From: JAADHY01 sp964428935
GTDB lineage: Bacteria; Planctomycetota; Planctomycetia; Planctomycetales; Planctomycetaceae
Assembly: GCA_964428935.1 (NCBI GenBank)
Contig: CAYSAG010000033.1
Coordinates: 1 to 27,696 of the forward strand
Direction of reading: 5' to 3'
DNA: 27,696 bases
Shown here: piece after piece, positions 1 through 9,169 of the stretch
Layout of the letters: each line of letters opens with the position of its first letter
How positions within the stretch are numbered: the first letter of the stretch is position 1
Translations under genes and position numbers: made by a program
Notes under the pieces: model-generated
The model's database searches: none
The model's input: the letters and a program-made list of their open reading frames with translations, nothing else
What the model was told of the DNA's origin: nothing

Positions 1-1
1 A

Positions 2-1411
2 CATGCAATCATTGCCAAGTTCCGTGAGGACTTTATTGCTGGGGCGAAAGAAAAGGGGTTGCCGGAGCAAAAGGCCGTCGAACTGTTCGAAATGATCGAA
101 AAGTTCGCCGGCTACGGATTCAACAAGTCGCACTCGACCGCCTACGGCGCGGTGGCCTACCAAACCGCCTACCTAAAAGCTCACTACCCCCACGAGTTCA
201 TGGCGGCGCTTTTGTCGTGTGGCATGGAAAGCTCGGAGCGGATCGCAGAGCATGTCGAAGACTGCTTGCGAATGGGCATTAAAGTCGTCCCGCCGGACGT
301 CAACCGCTCGGACGTCGAATTCACCGTAGACGGAGACGCAATTGTCTTCGGCCTGGGAGCCATCAAAGGGGTCGGTCTGGCTGACATGCAGGCCATTGTG
401 GATGAACGCGAAAAGAATGGACCGTACCGCTCTATTTTCGATTTGGTGGAGCGGGTGGACTCGAAGCACATGACACGGACGGTCTTGGAAGCCTTGATCA
501 AGGCGGGTGCTTTGGATTCGCTGGGGCCGAACCGAAACCAGCACATGCTGGCGGTGGACCGGGCGTTGCAGTTCGGAGCGGCGCGGCACCGGGACCGGTC
601 GGTGGGGCAGCGTAGTCTGTTCGGTGAGGCGGAAGAGGAGGGCGGGGCAGGCGGCGTGGACGAGTCGCTGCCGGACGCTCCGGAGTGGCCGCGGCGTGAG
701 AAGTTGGCGTACGAGAAGGAAGCGTTGGGGTTCTACTTGACGTCGCATCCGTTCGTGGAGTACGCGGACCGGGTGAGGCGTCACACGGCGGTGACGAGCA
801 GCCAGTTGAAGGAACTGGCGGAAGGCACGGAGGTGCTGATCGGTGGAATGGTGACGGCCATTCGGCGGCGCACGGTCAAGCGACCGAAGCGAGAGGGGCT
901 CAACCGGTTCCTGCAGTTCGAGCTGGAAGATTTGGAAGGGGCCGTGCGGTGCACGCTGTGGCCCGAGGAATTCCAACGGCTGGGCGAGAAGATCCAACCG
1001 GAGGAGGTGGTCCTGGTGCGTGGGCGGGTGGAGCAGCGCGGCCGGGACCCGTCGCTGGTGGTGTCGGACGTGTTTACGGTCGAGGAGGCGGACCGCGAGC
1101 TGACGCGGCAGCTGGTGTTGGAGTTCGTTCCCGGATTGCACGACGAGCACACGTTGAACCGCGTTCGAAACTGTTTGCGGGAGCACCCGGGGAAGACGCC
1201 CGTGGCGGTGGTCGTGGTCGCTCGTTCGGAAGAAGCCTGCGGCCAGTGGTTCCGGTACGTGCTGACGCCGGGCAGCGAGTTTCGAGTGTGCTGCTCGGCG
1301 GAATTGGTTGCCGAACTGCAGCAGCTGCTCAGCGCGAACTGCGTCCGGTTCGTCGGGGCCGCGTCGGGGAATGGTCGACGCAACGGCGGGGCGGCTCGCG
1401 TGCCCGCCTGA
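2..1411 (+). CDS. dnaE: DNA polymerase III alpha subunit, C-terminal part (5' end cut by window)
   Basis: This is the last 469 residues of the replicative polymerase alpha subunit. The reading frame is open from base 2, so the start lies outside the window; the internal TTG at 59 is not a real start. The sequence shows the conserved stretch around EKFAGYGFNKSHS and AYQTAYLKAHYP (about visible residues 32-63), which ends the polymerase core. A helix-hairpin-helix region follows (GLGAIKGVG, about 117-125), with IKAGALDSLG closing that domain. An OB fold lies at about 277-364 (LIGGMVTAIRRR to VSDVFTVEEA), followed by a C-terminal segment that in this family contacts the tau subunit. The OB fold and C-terminal extension fit DnaE1 rather than PolC, and no intein or frameshift is visible. 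The family role, DNA synthesis within the holoenzyme, is established knowledge. Confidence 0.97.
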   Translation, partial: HAIIAKFREDFIAGAKEKGLPEQKAVELFEMIEKFAGYGFNKSHSTAYGAVAYQTAYLKAHYPHEFMAALLSCGMESSERIAEHVEDCLRMGIKVVPPDVNRSDVEFTVDGDAIVFGLGAIKGVGLADMQAIVDEREKNGPYRSIFDLVERVDSKHMTRTVLEALIKAGALDSLGPNRNQHMLAVDRALQFGAARHRDRSVGQRSLFGEAEEEGGAGGVDESLPDAPEWPRREKLAYEKEALGFYLTSHPFVEYADRVRRHTAVTSSQLKELAEGTEVLIGGMVTAIRRRTVKRPKREGLNRFLQFELEDLEGAVRCTLWPEEFQRLGEKIQPEEVVLVRGRVEQRGRDPSLVVSDVFTVEEADRELTRQLVLEFVPGLHDEHTLNRVRNCLREHPGKTPVAVVVVARSEEACGQWFRYVLTPGSEFRVCCSAELVAELQQLLSANCVRFVGAASGNGRRNGGAARVPA

Positions 1412-1532
1412 GGTGCGGCGGCAGGTTGAGCGGCCGGCCGACGCCGGCAGTGGTCGGCCCGTCGGCAGAAGCCCTTGCCGGCAAAAGAGGACGCTTTGGC
1501 AGACGCCGTCGACGGTCGAGAAGGAGCTGGCT

Positions 1533-2102
1533 GTGAAGGCGTTGTTTCGACCACGTGCCGGACGTGACCCTCGAGAGGAGCGAAGGGGGTGGACGGCCAC
1601 GGGGTGCTGCCTGCTAGCCGTTGCTCTTGCGCTGTTGGGCCTGACACGCTCGCCCGCGACCGCCGTGCGGACCGCTGGAGAACGAGACAGCCGTCCGCCA
1701 GCGGGAAAGAGGACGCCGTCTGGTGACCAGGAGTTGCCTGTCACGCCGTCTGTGGAAAGGGCCGGTCTGAAGCAACGGCTGGTCGGCACGTGGAGGCGTG
1801 AGTTTTTCGGGGAGCAACAGCTGACTGTTCGAGACGACGGGACGGCGACTGTCGTGGCTTGGCCAGACGGCATTTGGCGAGTCTTGTTGGGGGCACGTCT
1901 GGAGGCGACATTTCGTTGGAGCTTACACGGACGAACCGTGACCTACCATTTCCTGAGTGGCCGTCCGGCGTTCAAGATTGGCGTCGCTCGAAAACTGTGG
2001 GGAGACCAGTTCGAACAGCAGGTCGTCACGGCGGACTCCGACCACTTGGTCTTGCAATGGGCAGACGGAGACGTCGACCAGTGGTTTCGGCTGAAGAGGT
2101 GA
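1533..2102 (+). CDS. Small exported protein of unknown function
   Basis: This encodes a 189-residue protein that I do not recognise by name. A GTG start at 1533 is chosen because an AAGGAG Shine-Dalgarno sequence (1521-1526) sits 6 nt before it; the frame is open further upstream but overlaps dnaE. The N terminus is basic and followed by a hydrophobic run (about residues 22-38) and an ATA signal-peptidase-like site, so export is likely. The mature part, from about residue 78, opens with LVGTWRREFFGEQQLTV and alternates short beta-like strands rich in Trp, Gly and aromatics, ending in QWFRLKR. That pattern resembles the small lipocalin-like 'how much does it weigh' beta-barrel proteins, but the comparison is structural intuition only. 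It lies 121 nt after dnaE on the same strand and convergent with hom. Confidence 0.7.
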   Translation: MKALFRPRAGRDPREERRGWTATGCCLLAVALALLGLTRSPATAVRTAGERDSRPPAGKRTPSGDQELPVTPSVERAGLKQRLVGTWRREFFGEQQLTVRDDGTATVVAWPDGIWRVLLGARLEATFRWSLHGRTVTYHFLSGRPAFKIGVARKLWGDQFEQQVVTADSDHLVLQWADGDVDQWFRLKR

Positions 2103-2112
2103 GTCGGGTGCT

Positions 2113-2141
2113 TGACCGGGCTTTGGCGTTTGGGCCGGTCA
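2113..2141. terminator. Candidate bidirectional terminator hairpin between convergent genes
   Basis: A perfect 7-bp inverted repeat, TGACCGG (2113-2119) and CCGGTCA (2135-2141), has a 15-nt loop containing T runs. It lies between the stop of the exported protein and the stop of hom, which it overlaps. No clear U tract follows on either strand, so it is only a candidate. Confidence 0.3.
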
Positions 2142-3440
2142 GTCCGCCACGGGCATTCGGACGTGCGGCGGGCGCAGGCAAGTCAAGCGCGCCAGTTTTT
2201 CTTCGGCCGCTCGCAAACGCCCCTCGGTCGTCCGGTGAGTCATGATGACCAGCGGCACAATGTTCTCTTGGGTGTGGTTTTCTGGAGCCTCGTGCTGAAT
2301 GACCGATGCAATGCTGATGCCTTCGTTACCCAGCACGTCGGCGATGTCGGCCAGGACGTGCGGCCGGTCCTCCACGTTGAACCGCAGGTAGTACCGTCGC
2401 GAAATCCGCTCGGCCGGTTGCACCGGGAAGCGGTTCCCGTCGTGCCAAAGGTCGAGCCGTTCGAAGGTGAGCTGAGCGCGTCCGACGGCAATGTCAACGA
2501 TGTCCGCGACGACGGCCGAAGCCGTCGGCATTTGGCCGGCTCCCGGTCCGGCGTACCAGGTTCGGCCAATGACGTCGCCTTCGAGCAAGACAATGTTGAA
2601 CGGGCCGTCGATTTTGGCCAGCGGGCGGTCGCTGCGGACCAGCGACGGCTGCACGTGCAATTCCAGCTCACCGTTGACCAGTTGAGCCACCGCCAACAGT
2701 TTGACCGTGTAGCCCAGCTCGGCCGCGTACTGCAGGTCGGCCAGTTCCAAGGCGTCGATTCCTTGCCGAAGGACAGACTCCAGCGGCACTCGCGTGCCGA
2801 AAGCGAGTTGAGCCAGAATGACCAGCTTCTGTGCCGCGTCGGTTCCGTCGACGTCCAGCGTCGGGTCGGCCTCGGCGTAGCCTGCCGCTTGAGCCTCGCG
2901 GACGACCTCACTGTACGGCAATCCGCGAGCGAGCATTTCCGTCAGAATGTAGTTGCTGGTGCCGTTCAGGATTGCCTGAATCGACCGGATTTGGCTGGCC
3001 GTCATGGCCTGGCCCAACGTCCGAATGATGGGAATGCCGCCAGCAACGGCGGCTTCGAACGCAACGCACCGCCCCAACTCTCTGGCCCGGCGAAACAACT
3101 CGTCGCCGTGAGCGGACAGCAAAGCCTTGTTGGCCGTGACCACGTGCTTGCCCGACTCTAGTAGCTGCAAGACAATCTCTCGGGCCGGGCTGACCCCGCC
3201 AATCAGTTCCACGGCCACTTCAATCGACGGGTCATCCAAGACCGACTGCAGGTCGTCAGTAAACACGCCGTCGGGGAAGCGAATGGGCCGCGGTCGAGCC
3301 AAGTCCTTATCGACAGCCCTGACCAGCTCGATCGGTCGCCCGGCCCGAGCAGCCAGTCGGTCGCGGTGCTCCAGCAGCACTCGGCAAACTCCCGTTCCGA
3401 TCGTTCCGACTCCAACGACGGCAACCTTCAGCGGTCTCAT
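2139..3440 (-). CDS. hom: Homoserine dehydrogenase
   Basis: This 433-residue enzyme reduces aspartate semialdehyde to homoserine with NAD(P)H, the branch step to threonine and methionine. The N-terminal Rossmann fold shows VVGVGTIGTG (GxGxxG at about residues 10-15). The catalytic domain carries TANKA (about 102-106), ILNGTSNYIL (about 157-166) and EADPTLDVDGTDAAQK. A C-terminal ACT domain begins near residue 350 (YYLRFNVEDRPHVLADIADVLG region), which in this family mediates feedback control, usually by threonine. The length matches the monofunctional form with an ACT domain; there is no aspartokinase fusion. The ATG at 3440 starts exactly at the expected MRPLKVAVVG. The gene is divergent from mqnA across a spacer of about 280 nt and no pathway partner is adjacent. 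Confidence 0.97.
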   Translation of the reverse strand: MRPLKVAVVGVGTIGTGVCRVLLEHRDRLAARAGRPIELVRAVDKDLARPRPIRFPDGVFTDDLQSVLDDPSIEVAVELIGGVSPAREIVLQLLESGKHVVTANKALLSAHGDELFRRARELGRCVAFEAAVAGGIPIIRTLGQAMTASQIRSIQAILNGTSNYILTEMLARGLPYSEVVREAQAAGYAEADPTLDVDGTDAAQKLVILAQLAFGTRVPLESVLRQGIDALELADLQYAAELGYTVKLLAVAQLVNGELELHVQPSLVRSDRPLAKIDGPFNIVLLEGDVIGRTWYAGPGAGQMPTASAVVADIVDIAVGRAQLTFERLDLWHDGNRFPVQPAERISRRYYLRFNVEDRPHVLADIADVLGNEGISIASVIQHEAPENHTQENIVPLVIMTHRTTEGRLRAAEEKLARLTCLRPPHVRMPVAD

Positions 3441-3559
3441 TTTCTTTCGCCCGTCTGCTCGCTAAGCTTACCCACTCAGGTGGCTCGTCCGACGCGAGTC
3501 GGGTCCACCTTTGGCGACCGGCAATCGGCGAATCTTAGTTGCCCGGCCTGTGGCTTGGC

Positions 3560-3573
3560 AACAAACGTTTGTT
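3560..3573. promoter_or_regulatory. Perfect 14-bp A/T-rich palindrome in the hom/mqnA divergent spacer
   Basis: AACAAACGTTTGTT is fully self-complementary and sits about 120 bp upstream of hom and about 150 bp upstream of mqnA. Its A/T-rich arms stand out against the GC-rich surroundings, which suits a dimeric repressor or activator site. It does not match the LexA, Fur or CIRCE consensus as I know them. Confidence 0.4.
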
Positions 3574-3720
3574 CTGTCTGGCGAGCCTTCCGAAGCGTCG
3601 GTCGTTGCCGGCTGCGGACCGGCTCCAGCCGCGGCGGTTTGTGGGGGACCGCCGCCCCCGCGACGACCAGAAACTCGCCCACGACTCATGGCCCAATACA
3701 CCATTCCTTGGGACCGTCGG

Positions 3721-4507
3721 ATGTCCTCCCGACAAAGGCCAATTCGCATCGGCGCAGTTCAGTACCTGAACTCGAAGCCGTTGATAGAAGGATTGCGAAC
3801 GGACGACCCGGAGTACGAGCTGGTCATGGACTACCCGAGCCGGTTGGCCGAGCGGCTAATGGCTGGGGAGCTAGATGTCGGGTTGATTCCGTCGATCGAG
3901 TGCTTGCGAGACGGCCGGTACTGCGTGGTCAGCGACGCTTGCGTGGCTTGCTTCGGACCGGTACGCAGCGTGAAACTTCACAGCCGTGTTCCCATTTCTC
4001 GCATTCGCACTCTGGCGTTGGACGAAGGTTCGCGCACCAGCGCCGCATTGGTTCGCATTTTGCTGGCCGAGCGGCTGGGCTTGCGGCCTCGCACGTCGCC
4101 GTTTCCCTGTGGAGCACCGATCGAGTCCGTTCAGGCCGACGCGGTGTTGGTAATTGGCGATCGAGCCTTTCACCCGCCACCGCCCGACTTCGTCGAAAGC
4201 TGGGACTTGGGAGAGGTATGGTCCAACTGGACCGGGCTGCCGTTCGTATTTGCGCTGTGGGCAGCCCGACCGGACGCCCCGTTGGAGCGTCTGTCTCGAC
4301 TGCTCACCGAATCACGCGACGTGGGCGTGCAGCGATTGAACCGGATCGCGCAACGCGAAGCACCGCGTCTGAGCATTCCGTTGCCGGTGGCTGAGGAGTA
4401 CCTCTTGCGAAATCTCCATTTTCGCCTCGGCGAGCGGGAGCGGGAGTCGCTTGGTGTGTTTCGGAGGCTGGCCGTCCAGCACAAGTTCATTCTGGAGGGA
4501 GCGGACC

Positions 4508-4536
<29 letters not shown>
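3721..4536 (+). CDS. mqnA: Chorismate dehydratase, futalosine menaquinone pathway
   Basis: MqnA dehydrates chorismate to 3-[(1-carboxyvinyl)oxy]benzoate, the entry step of the futalosine route to menaquinone. The fold is of the periplasmic-binding-protein type but cytoplasmic. Diagnostic stretches are IRIGAVQYLNSKPL near the N terminus, the LMAGELDVGLIPSIE segment, LALDEGSRTSAALVRILL, and the LVIGDRAF and WTGLPFVFALWA segments. The ATG at 3721 gives 271 residues, the usual family length, and starts a few residues before the conserved IRIG motif. The in-frame ATG at 3688 would add 11 residues with no better Shine-Dalgarno. The 3' end overlaps mqnC by 29 nt in another frame, so the two are almost certainly one operon. 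Confidence 0.93.
4494..4500 (+). promoter_or_regulatory. Shine-Dalgarno that fixes the TTG start of mqnC
   Basis: GGAGGGA lies inside the 3' end of mqnA, 7 nt before the TTG at 4508. It is the strongest ribosome-binding site in that stretch and decides the mqnC start over upstream in-frame ATG codons. Confidence 0.7.
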
Positions 4537-5611
<1,075 letters not shown>

Positions 5612-5697
5612 CTCGGGCGAAGCGGTGCAGCCGATTGAAACAGCGGGAAGCCCAGCCAGCCGCGTCGGTCTGCACCTCGTAGTCAGTCGCCTCGATG

Positions 5698-5703
5698 TAT
5701 GAT
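5698..5703 (+). promoter_or_regulatory. Possible -10 element before the NatA-type ATPase gene
   Basis: TATGAT matches the sigma70 -10 consensus at 5 of 6 positions and lies 75 nt before the ATPase start, in the 166-nt spacer after mqnC. I see no convincing -35 hexamer at the right distance, so this is weak. Confidence 0.2.
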
Positions 5704-5777
5704 TGAACGTGTTGTCTCGGCATAGGCCGAGGCGGCGGTCGGGCGTCTGGTGTGAGTGAACGCAGACTGGGGCGACG

Positions 5778-6578
5778 ATGGAACGCAGCGAGACAGGCAG
5801 CAGCGACCCGGCGGTCAAGATCCAGGCCATTCGTCTGTCGAAGCATTTCTCCGACCTGCGACGTGGTTCGGTCGTGGCGTTGGACGACGTGAGCTTCGAG
5901 GTGCGCAGCGGGGAAGTCTTCGGACTGCTCGGTCCCAACGGCGCCGGCAAAACCACTTGCTTGCGCATCTTGAGCACCGTCTTACAACCGACGGCTGGCA
6001 CAGCCATCATCGACGGCTTCGACGTACGAACCCACCCGACTGAGGTGCGTTCGCGCATCGGCTTCATGTCCAGCAACACCGGGATCTACGACCGCATGAC
6101 GGCCTGGGAAATGGTCGAGTACTTCGGTCGGCTGTACGGAATCCCCGAAGACCGCTTGCGGCCGCGAATCGAAGAGGTGTTCCGAACGCTCCAAATGGAA
6201 GACATCCGCGACGTGCTCGGCGGCAAAATGTCGACCGGCATGAAACAGAAGGTCTCGATCGCTCGAACCATCGTCCACGACCCTCCGGTGCTGATTTTCG
6301 ACGAGCCCACTGCCGGACTGGACGTCCTGGTGGCCCGCGCCGTCTTGCAGACGATCGGCTCCCTGCGCGACCAAGGCAAATGCATTGTCTACTCGACGCA
6401 CATCATGCGTGAAGTCGAGAAACTGTGCGACCGCGTGGCCATCATCCACCGCGGACGCATCCTGGCAATGGGGACGGTGAAGGAACTGGAAGAGCGGTAC
6501 GGGCAGTCGGACATGGAGGAACTGTTCTTCGAGTTGATCTCGCGGTACGACGCCGAGCTGGCGGCACAGACGGCATGA
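5778..6578 (+). CDS. ABC transporter ATP-binding protein, NatA type
   Basis: This 266-residue nucleotide-binding subunit of an ABC-2 type exporter shows Walker A GPNGAGKTT (residues 52-60), signature MSTGMKQKVSIA (151-162, the STGMKQ form typical of NatA) and Walker B VLIFDEPTAGLD (171-182). The switch His is in YSTHIMREVE. The Q-loop position reads FMSSNTGIYDRMT, lacking a clear Gln, as in other NatA-like ATPases I know of. The stop codon overlaps the start of the permease (ATGA, 6575-6578), so the two proteins are translationally coupled and very probably form one transporter. The exported substrate cannot be told; NatAB pumps sodium, but that assignment would be inference only. The Shine-Dalgarno is weak (GGGGCG). 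Confidence 0.93.
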   Translation: MERSETGSSDPAVKIQAIRLSKHFSDLRRGSVVALDDVSFEVRSGEVFGLLGPNGAGKTTCLRILSTVLQPTAGTAIIDGFDVRTHPTEVRSRIGFMSSNTGIYDRMTAWEMVEYFGRLYGIPEDRLRPRIEEVFRTLQMEDIRDVLGGKMSTGMKQKVSIARTIVHDPPVLIFDEPTAGLDVLVARAVLQTIGSLRDQGKCIVYSTHIMREVEKLCDRVAIIHRGRILAMGTVKELEERYGQSDMEELFFELISRYDAELAAQTA

Positions 6579-9103
6579 GCTGGAACAACGTCAAGCTGAT
6601 TTTCTTACGAGAGGTCCGCGATCAGTTGCGGGACCGACGCACGATCTTCATGGTCGCCGTCCTGCCGCTGCTCCTCTACCCCGCTCTCGGACTGGGCATG
6701 CTGCAGATGGCATTGCTGTTCACCGAGCAGCCGAGGACGGTGGTCGTGCTGGGCGCGGAGTACCTGCCGCAACACCCCGAGCTGCAACTGATCGACGGCA
6801 ACCGCATCGCCGCCGGCTGGTTCAACGACCCGGCCGACGCCGACAAGCTGGAAGTCATCACGGACCTGTCGCTGGAGCAGGGAGGGTTGAGCCAGGCCGA
6901 GCGGGAACGGATTCGTCGGTTGCTCGAGCAGGCGGAGCGGCTTCGGGAGCCGGTCAAGAGACGCCGGGCGATCAAGGAACAAATCGCGCGGCTACAGCGC
7001 CAAATGCTCAAATTGGAGCTGGCTCGCACGGACGCCGAGGCCGCGGGCGAGCAGAGCCGCGCGGACGAAACCGACGAGCAAATGAAGCAGCTTGCTCAAA
7101 AGGTTCTCGACCTCAACAACGAATTGCCGCCGATCGAGGCCGAAATCCGCGACCTGTTCGCTCAGTGCGACATGGACGTCTTGCTGGTCATTCCCGAAGG
7201 GTTCGGCGAAAAGATTGAACGCATTACGGAAGAGCTGAAGCAGGGGAAGCTGAAGTTCGGGGAAGAGGACTACTACTTCGGTCCCACTCCCATTACGAAC
7301 CGAGCCAACGAGAAGTCGCTGATTGCGTACACGCGGTTGCAGGAAGCGCTGGAGAACTGGGAGCGGAAGATCTTGGAGCTACGGTTGGCGGCGGCCGGAC
7401 TGCCGCAATCGGTGGCGCGGCCGGTCAACCCCGACCCGGTCGACACGGCTCAGGAGGAGCAAATTGCGGCCGGCTTGTGGAGCAAGCTGTTTCCCGCGCT
7501 GTTGGTGCTCATGACCGTCACCGGCGCTTTCTACCCGGCGGTGGACGTGGTGGCCGGTGAGAAAGAACGCGGCACCATGGAGACGCTGCTCATTCTTCCC
7601 GCCCGCCGCTCCGAGCTGGTTCTCGGCAAGTTCTTCACGGTCATGACCTTCAGCGTCACCACCGCGCTGCTGAACCTGGCCAGCATGGGCGTGACCGGCC
7701 ACTACATGATTTCCGTCGCCGGGCAGGGGGCGTTCGAGCAGATTGGCGGGCTCGGGTTTCCGCCCCCTCTGGCGCTGCTTTGGCTGGTCGTTCTGCTCAT
7801 TCCGCTGGCGGCGCTGTTCAGCGCGCTGTGTCTGGCCATTGCCGCGTTTGCTCGGAGCACCAAAGAAGGACAGTACTACCTGACGCCCGTGCTCATGGTC
7901 GCGCTGGGCATTACGGTTTTCTGTCTTTCGCCGGGGGTGGAGCTGTCTGTTGACGCCGACACGTCGTGGTTTTACAGCGTGTTGCCAATCATGGGCGTGG
8001 CGTTGCTGCTCAAGTCGTTGTTGCTCGACCCCAGCAACACCGACGTGTTGATTTTCGCCGTGCCGGTCCTCTTCACCAGCGTGGTCTACAGCTTGCTGGG
8101 GCTTTGGTGGGCTGTGGAGCAATTCAACCGCGAAGAAGTGTTGTTCCGCGAGTCGGAAAAGTTCGAGCTGCGGCTCTGGTTACGGCACCTCTTGCGAGAC
8201 AAGGAGCCGACGCCCAGCTTCGCCGAAGCCGGCTTCGCCTTCGTCCTCATCATGCTCCTTCAGTTCGCCTCGATTCGCTTCATGGGAGCCGTCGTTCGAG
8301 GAGACGTCTCGGCGCTCGGCTACCGCATGCTGCAAGCCTTGCTGATTCAGCAACTGGCCATCATTGCCAGTCCCGCCTTGTTCATGGGCGTGCTGCTGAC
8401 GACCAGCCCGCGAGCGACCTTTCGACTGCGTTGGCCCAGTTGGCGGGCGTTGGCCGCGGCCGCCGTACTCCCGTTTGCCGTTCAGCCGCTGGTGGTCGAG
8501 CTGACCGCACGCATTCCCTTTCCGCCGTTGCCGCCGGAAGCCGTCCGAGTCTTCCAGCTCATGGGTGACCCACACCTGCCTTTCTGGCTGGTGCTGTTGG
8601 CCTTTGCCGGTGCTCCAGCCGTGTGTGAAGAGCTGGCCTTTCGCGGGTTCATTCTGAGCGGCTTCTGTCGGTCTCGCCACCGCTGGTTGGCCATTCTGTT
8701 GTCGGCCGTGGCCTTCGGGGTCATGCACATGTTTCCGGAGCAGGTCTTCTACGCAACGCTGCTCGGCACTGTCCTGGCCTTGATTGCCGTCAAGACGAAC
8801 AGTCTGCTGCCGGGAATCTTGTTTCACTTCCTGAACAACGGCTTTTCGGTCGTGACGAGCCGACTGGACTGGAGCTGGCTGGAGCACTCGCGGCTCAGCA
8901 CCTTTGTCTGGGTGAGCGACAGGGGCCTGCGCTACGGCTGGCCGACGTTGGTGGTGTGCGGACTCGTGGCGGCGTGGCTGCTGCTGTGGTTCGTCCGGTT
9001 GCCCGAACAGCCGGCGCGCTCCGGCGCCGATCGAACGGACGAGCCAGACGAGAGGCCTCGGCAGCAGGACTGGGCCAGACCACCGGCAGTCGGGGTGCGT
9101 TGA
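6575..9103 (+). CDS. ABC-2 permease (NatB-like) fused to a CPBP intramembrane protease
   Basis: This is an 842-residue membrane protein with two parts. The N-terminal half is a NatB-type ABC-2 permease: a first membrane span at about residues 25-48, a very large external domain to about 300, then several spans with the family motif AGEKERGTMETLL (about 327-339). The external domain holds a charged, Arg/Glu/Gln-rich helical stretch (about 105-195) that looks like a coiled coil. The C-terminal quarter is a CPBP (CAAX-processing or bacteriocin-immunity) protease with EELAFR (Glu685, Glu686, Arg690), His718 in FGVMHMF and HFLNNG (His751, Asn755), so the metal-site residues are present. The ATG at 6575 overlaps the ATPase stop. 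A fused transporter-protease suggests that export and membrane proteolysis act on the same molecule or the same stress. Confidence 0.92.
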   Translation: MSWNNVKLIFLREVRDQLRDRRTIFMVAVLPLLLYPALGLGMLQMALLFTEQPRTVVVLGAEYLPQHPELQLIDGNRIAAGWFNDPADADKLEVITDLSLEQGGLSQAERERIRRLLEQAERLREPVKRRRAIKEQIARLQRQMLKLELARTDAEAAGEQSRADETDEQMKQLAQKVLDLNNELPPIEAEIRDLFAQCDMDVLLVIPEGFGEKIERITEELKQGKLKFGEEDYYFGPTPITNRANEKSLIAYTRLQEALENWERKILELRLAAAGLPQSVARPVNPDPVDTAQEEQIAAGLWSKLFPALLVLMTVTGAFYPAVDVVAGEKERGTMETLLILPARRSELVLGKFFTVMTFSVTTALLNLASMGVTGHYMISVAGQGAFEQIGGLGFPPPLALLWLVVLLIPLAALFSALCLAIAAFARSTKEGQYYLTPVLMVALGITVFCLSPGVELSVDADTSWFYSVLPIMGVALLLKSLLLDPSNTDVLIFAVPVLFTSVVYSLLGLWWAVEQFNREEVLFRESEKFELRLWLRHLLRDKEPTPSFAEAGFAFVLIMLLQFASIRFMGAVVRGDVSALGYRMLQALLIQQLAIIASPALFMGVLLTTSPRATFRLRWPSWRALAAAAVLPFAVQPLVVELTARIPFPPLPPEAVRVFQLMGDPHLPFWLVLLAFAGAPAVCEELAFRGFILSGFCRSRHRWLAILLSAVAFGVMHMFPEQVFYATLLGTVLALIAVKTNSLLPGILFHFLNNGFSVVTSRLDWSWLEHSRLSTFVWVSDRGLRYGWPTLVVCGLVAAWLLLWFVRLPEQPARSGADRTDEPDERPRQQDWARPPAVGVR

Positions 9104-9169
9104 CCGGTTCGTTTGACGGGGACAGCCGGTCTACACGCCGCCGCCAGCCACGACGTGTCGCTGCCCGGC

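Noticed and set aside
173..1873. A 566-codon open frame on the minus strand across dnaE
   Set aside because: It is the antisense of dnaE and the next gene, is Arg/Pro/His-rich without any domain pattern, and results from the low stop-codon frequency of GC-rich DNA.
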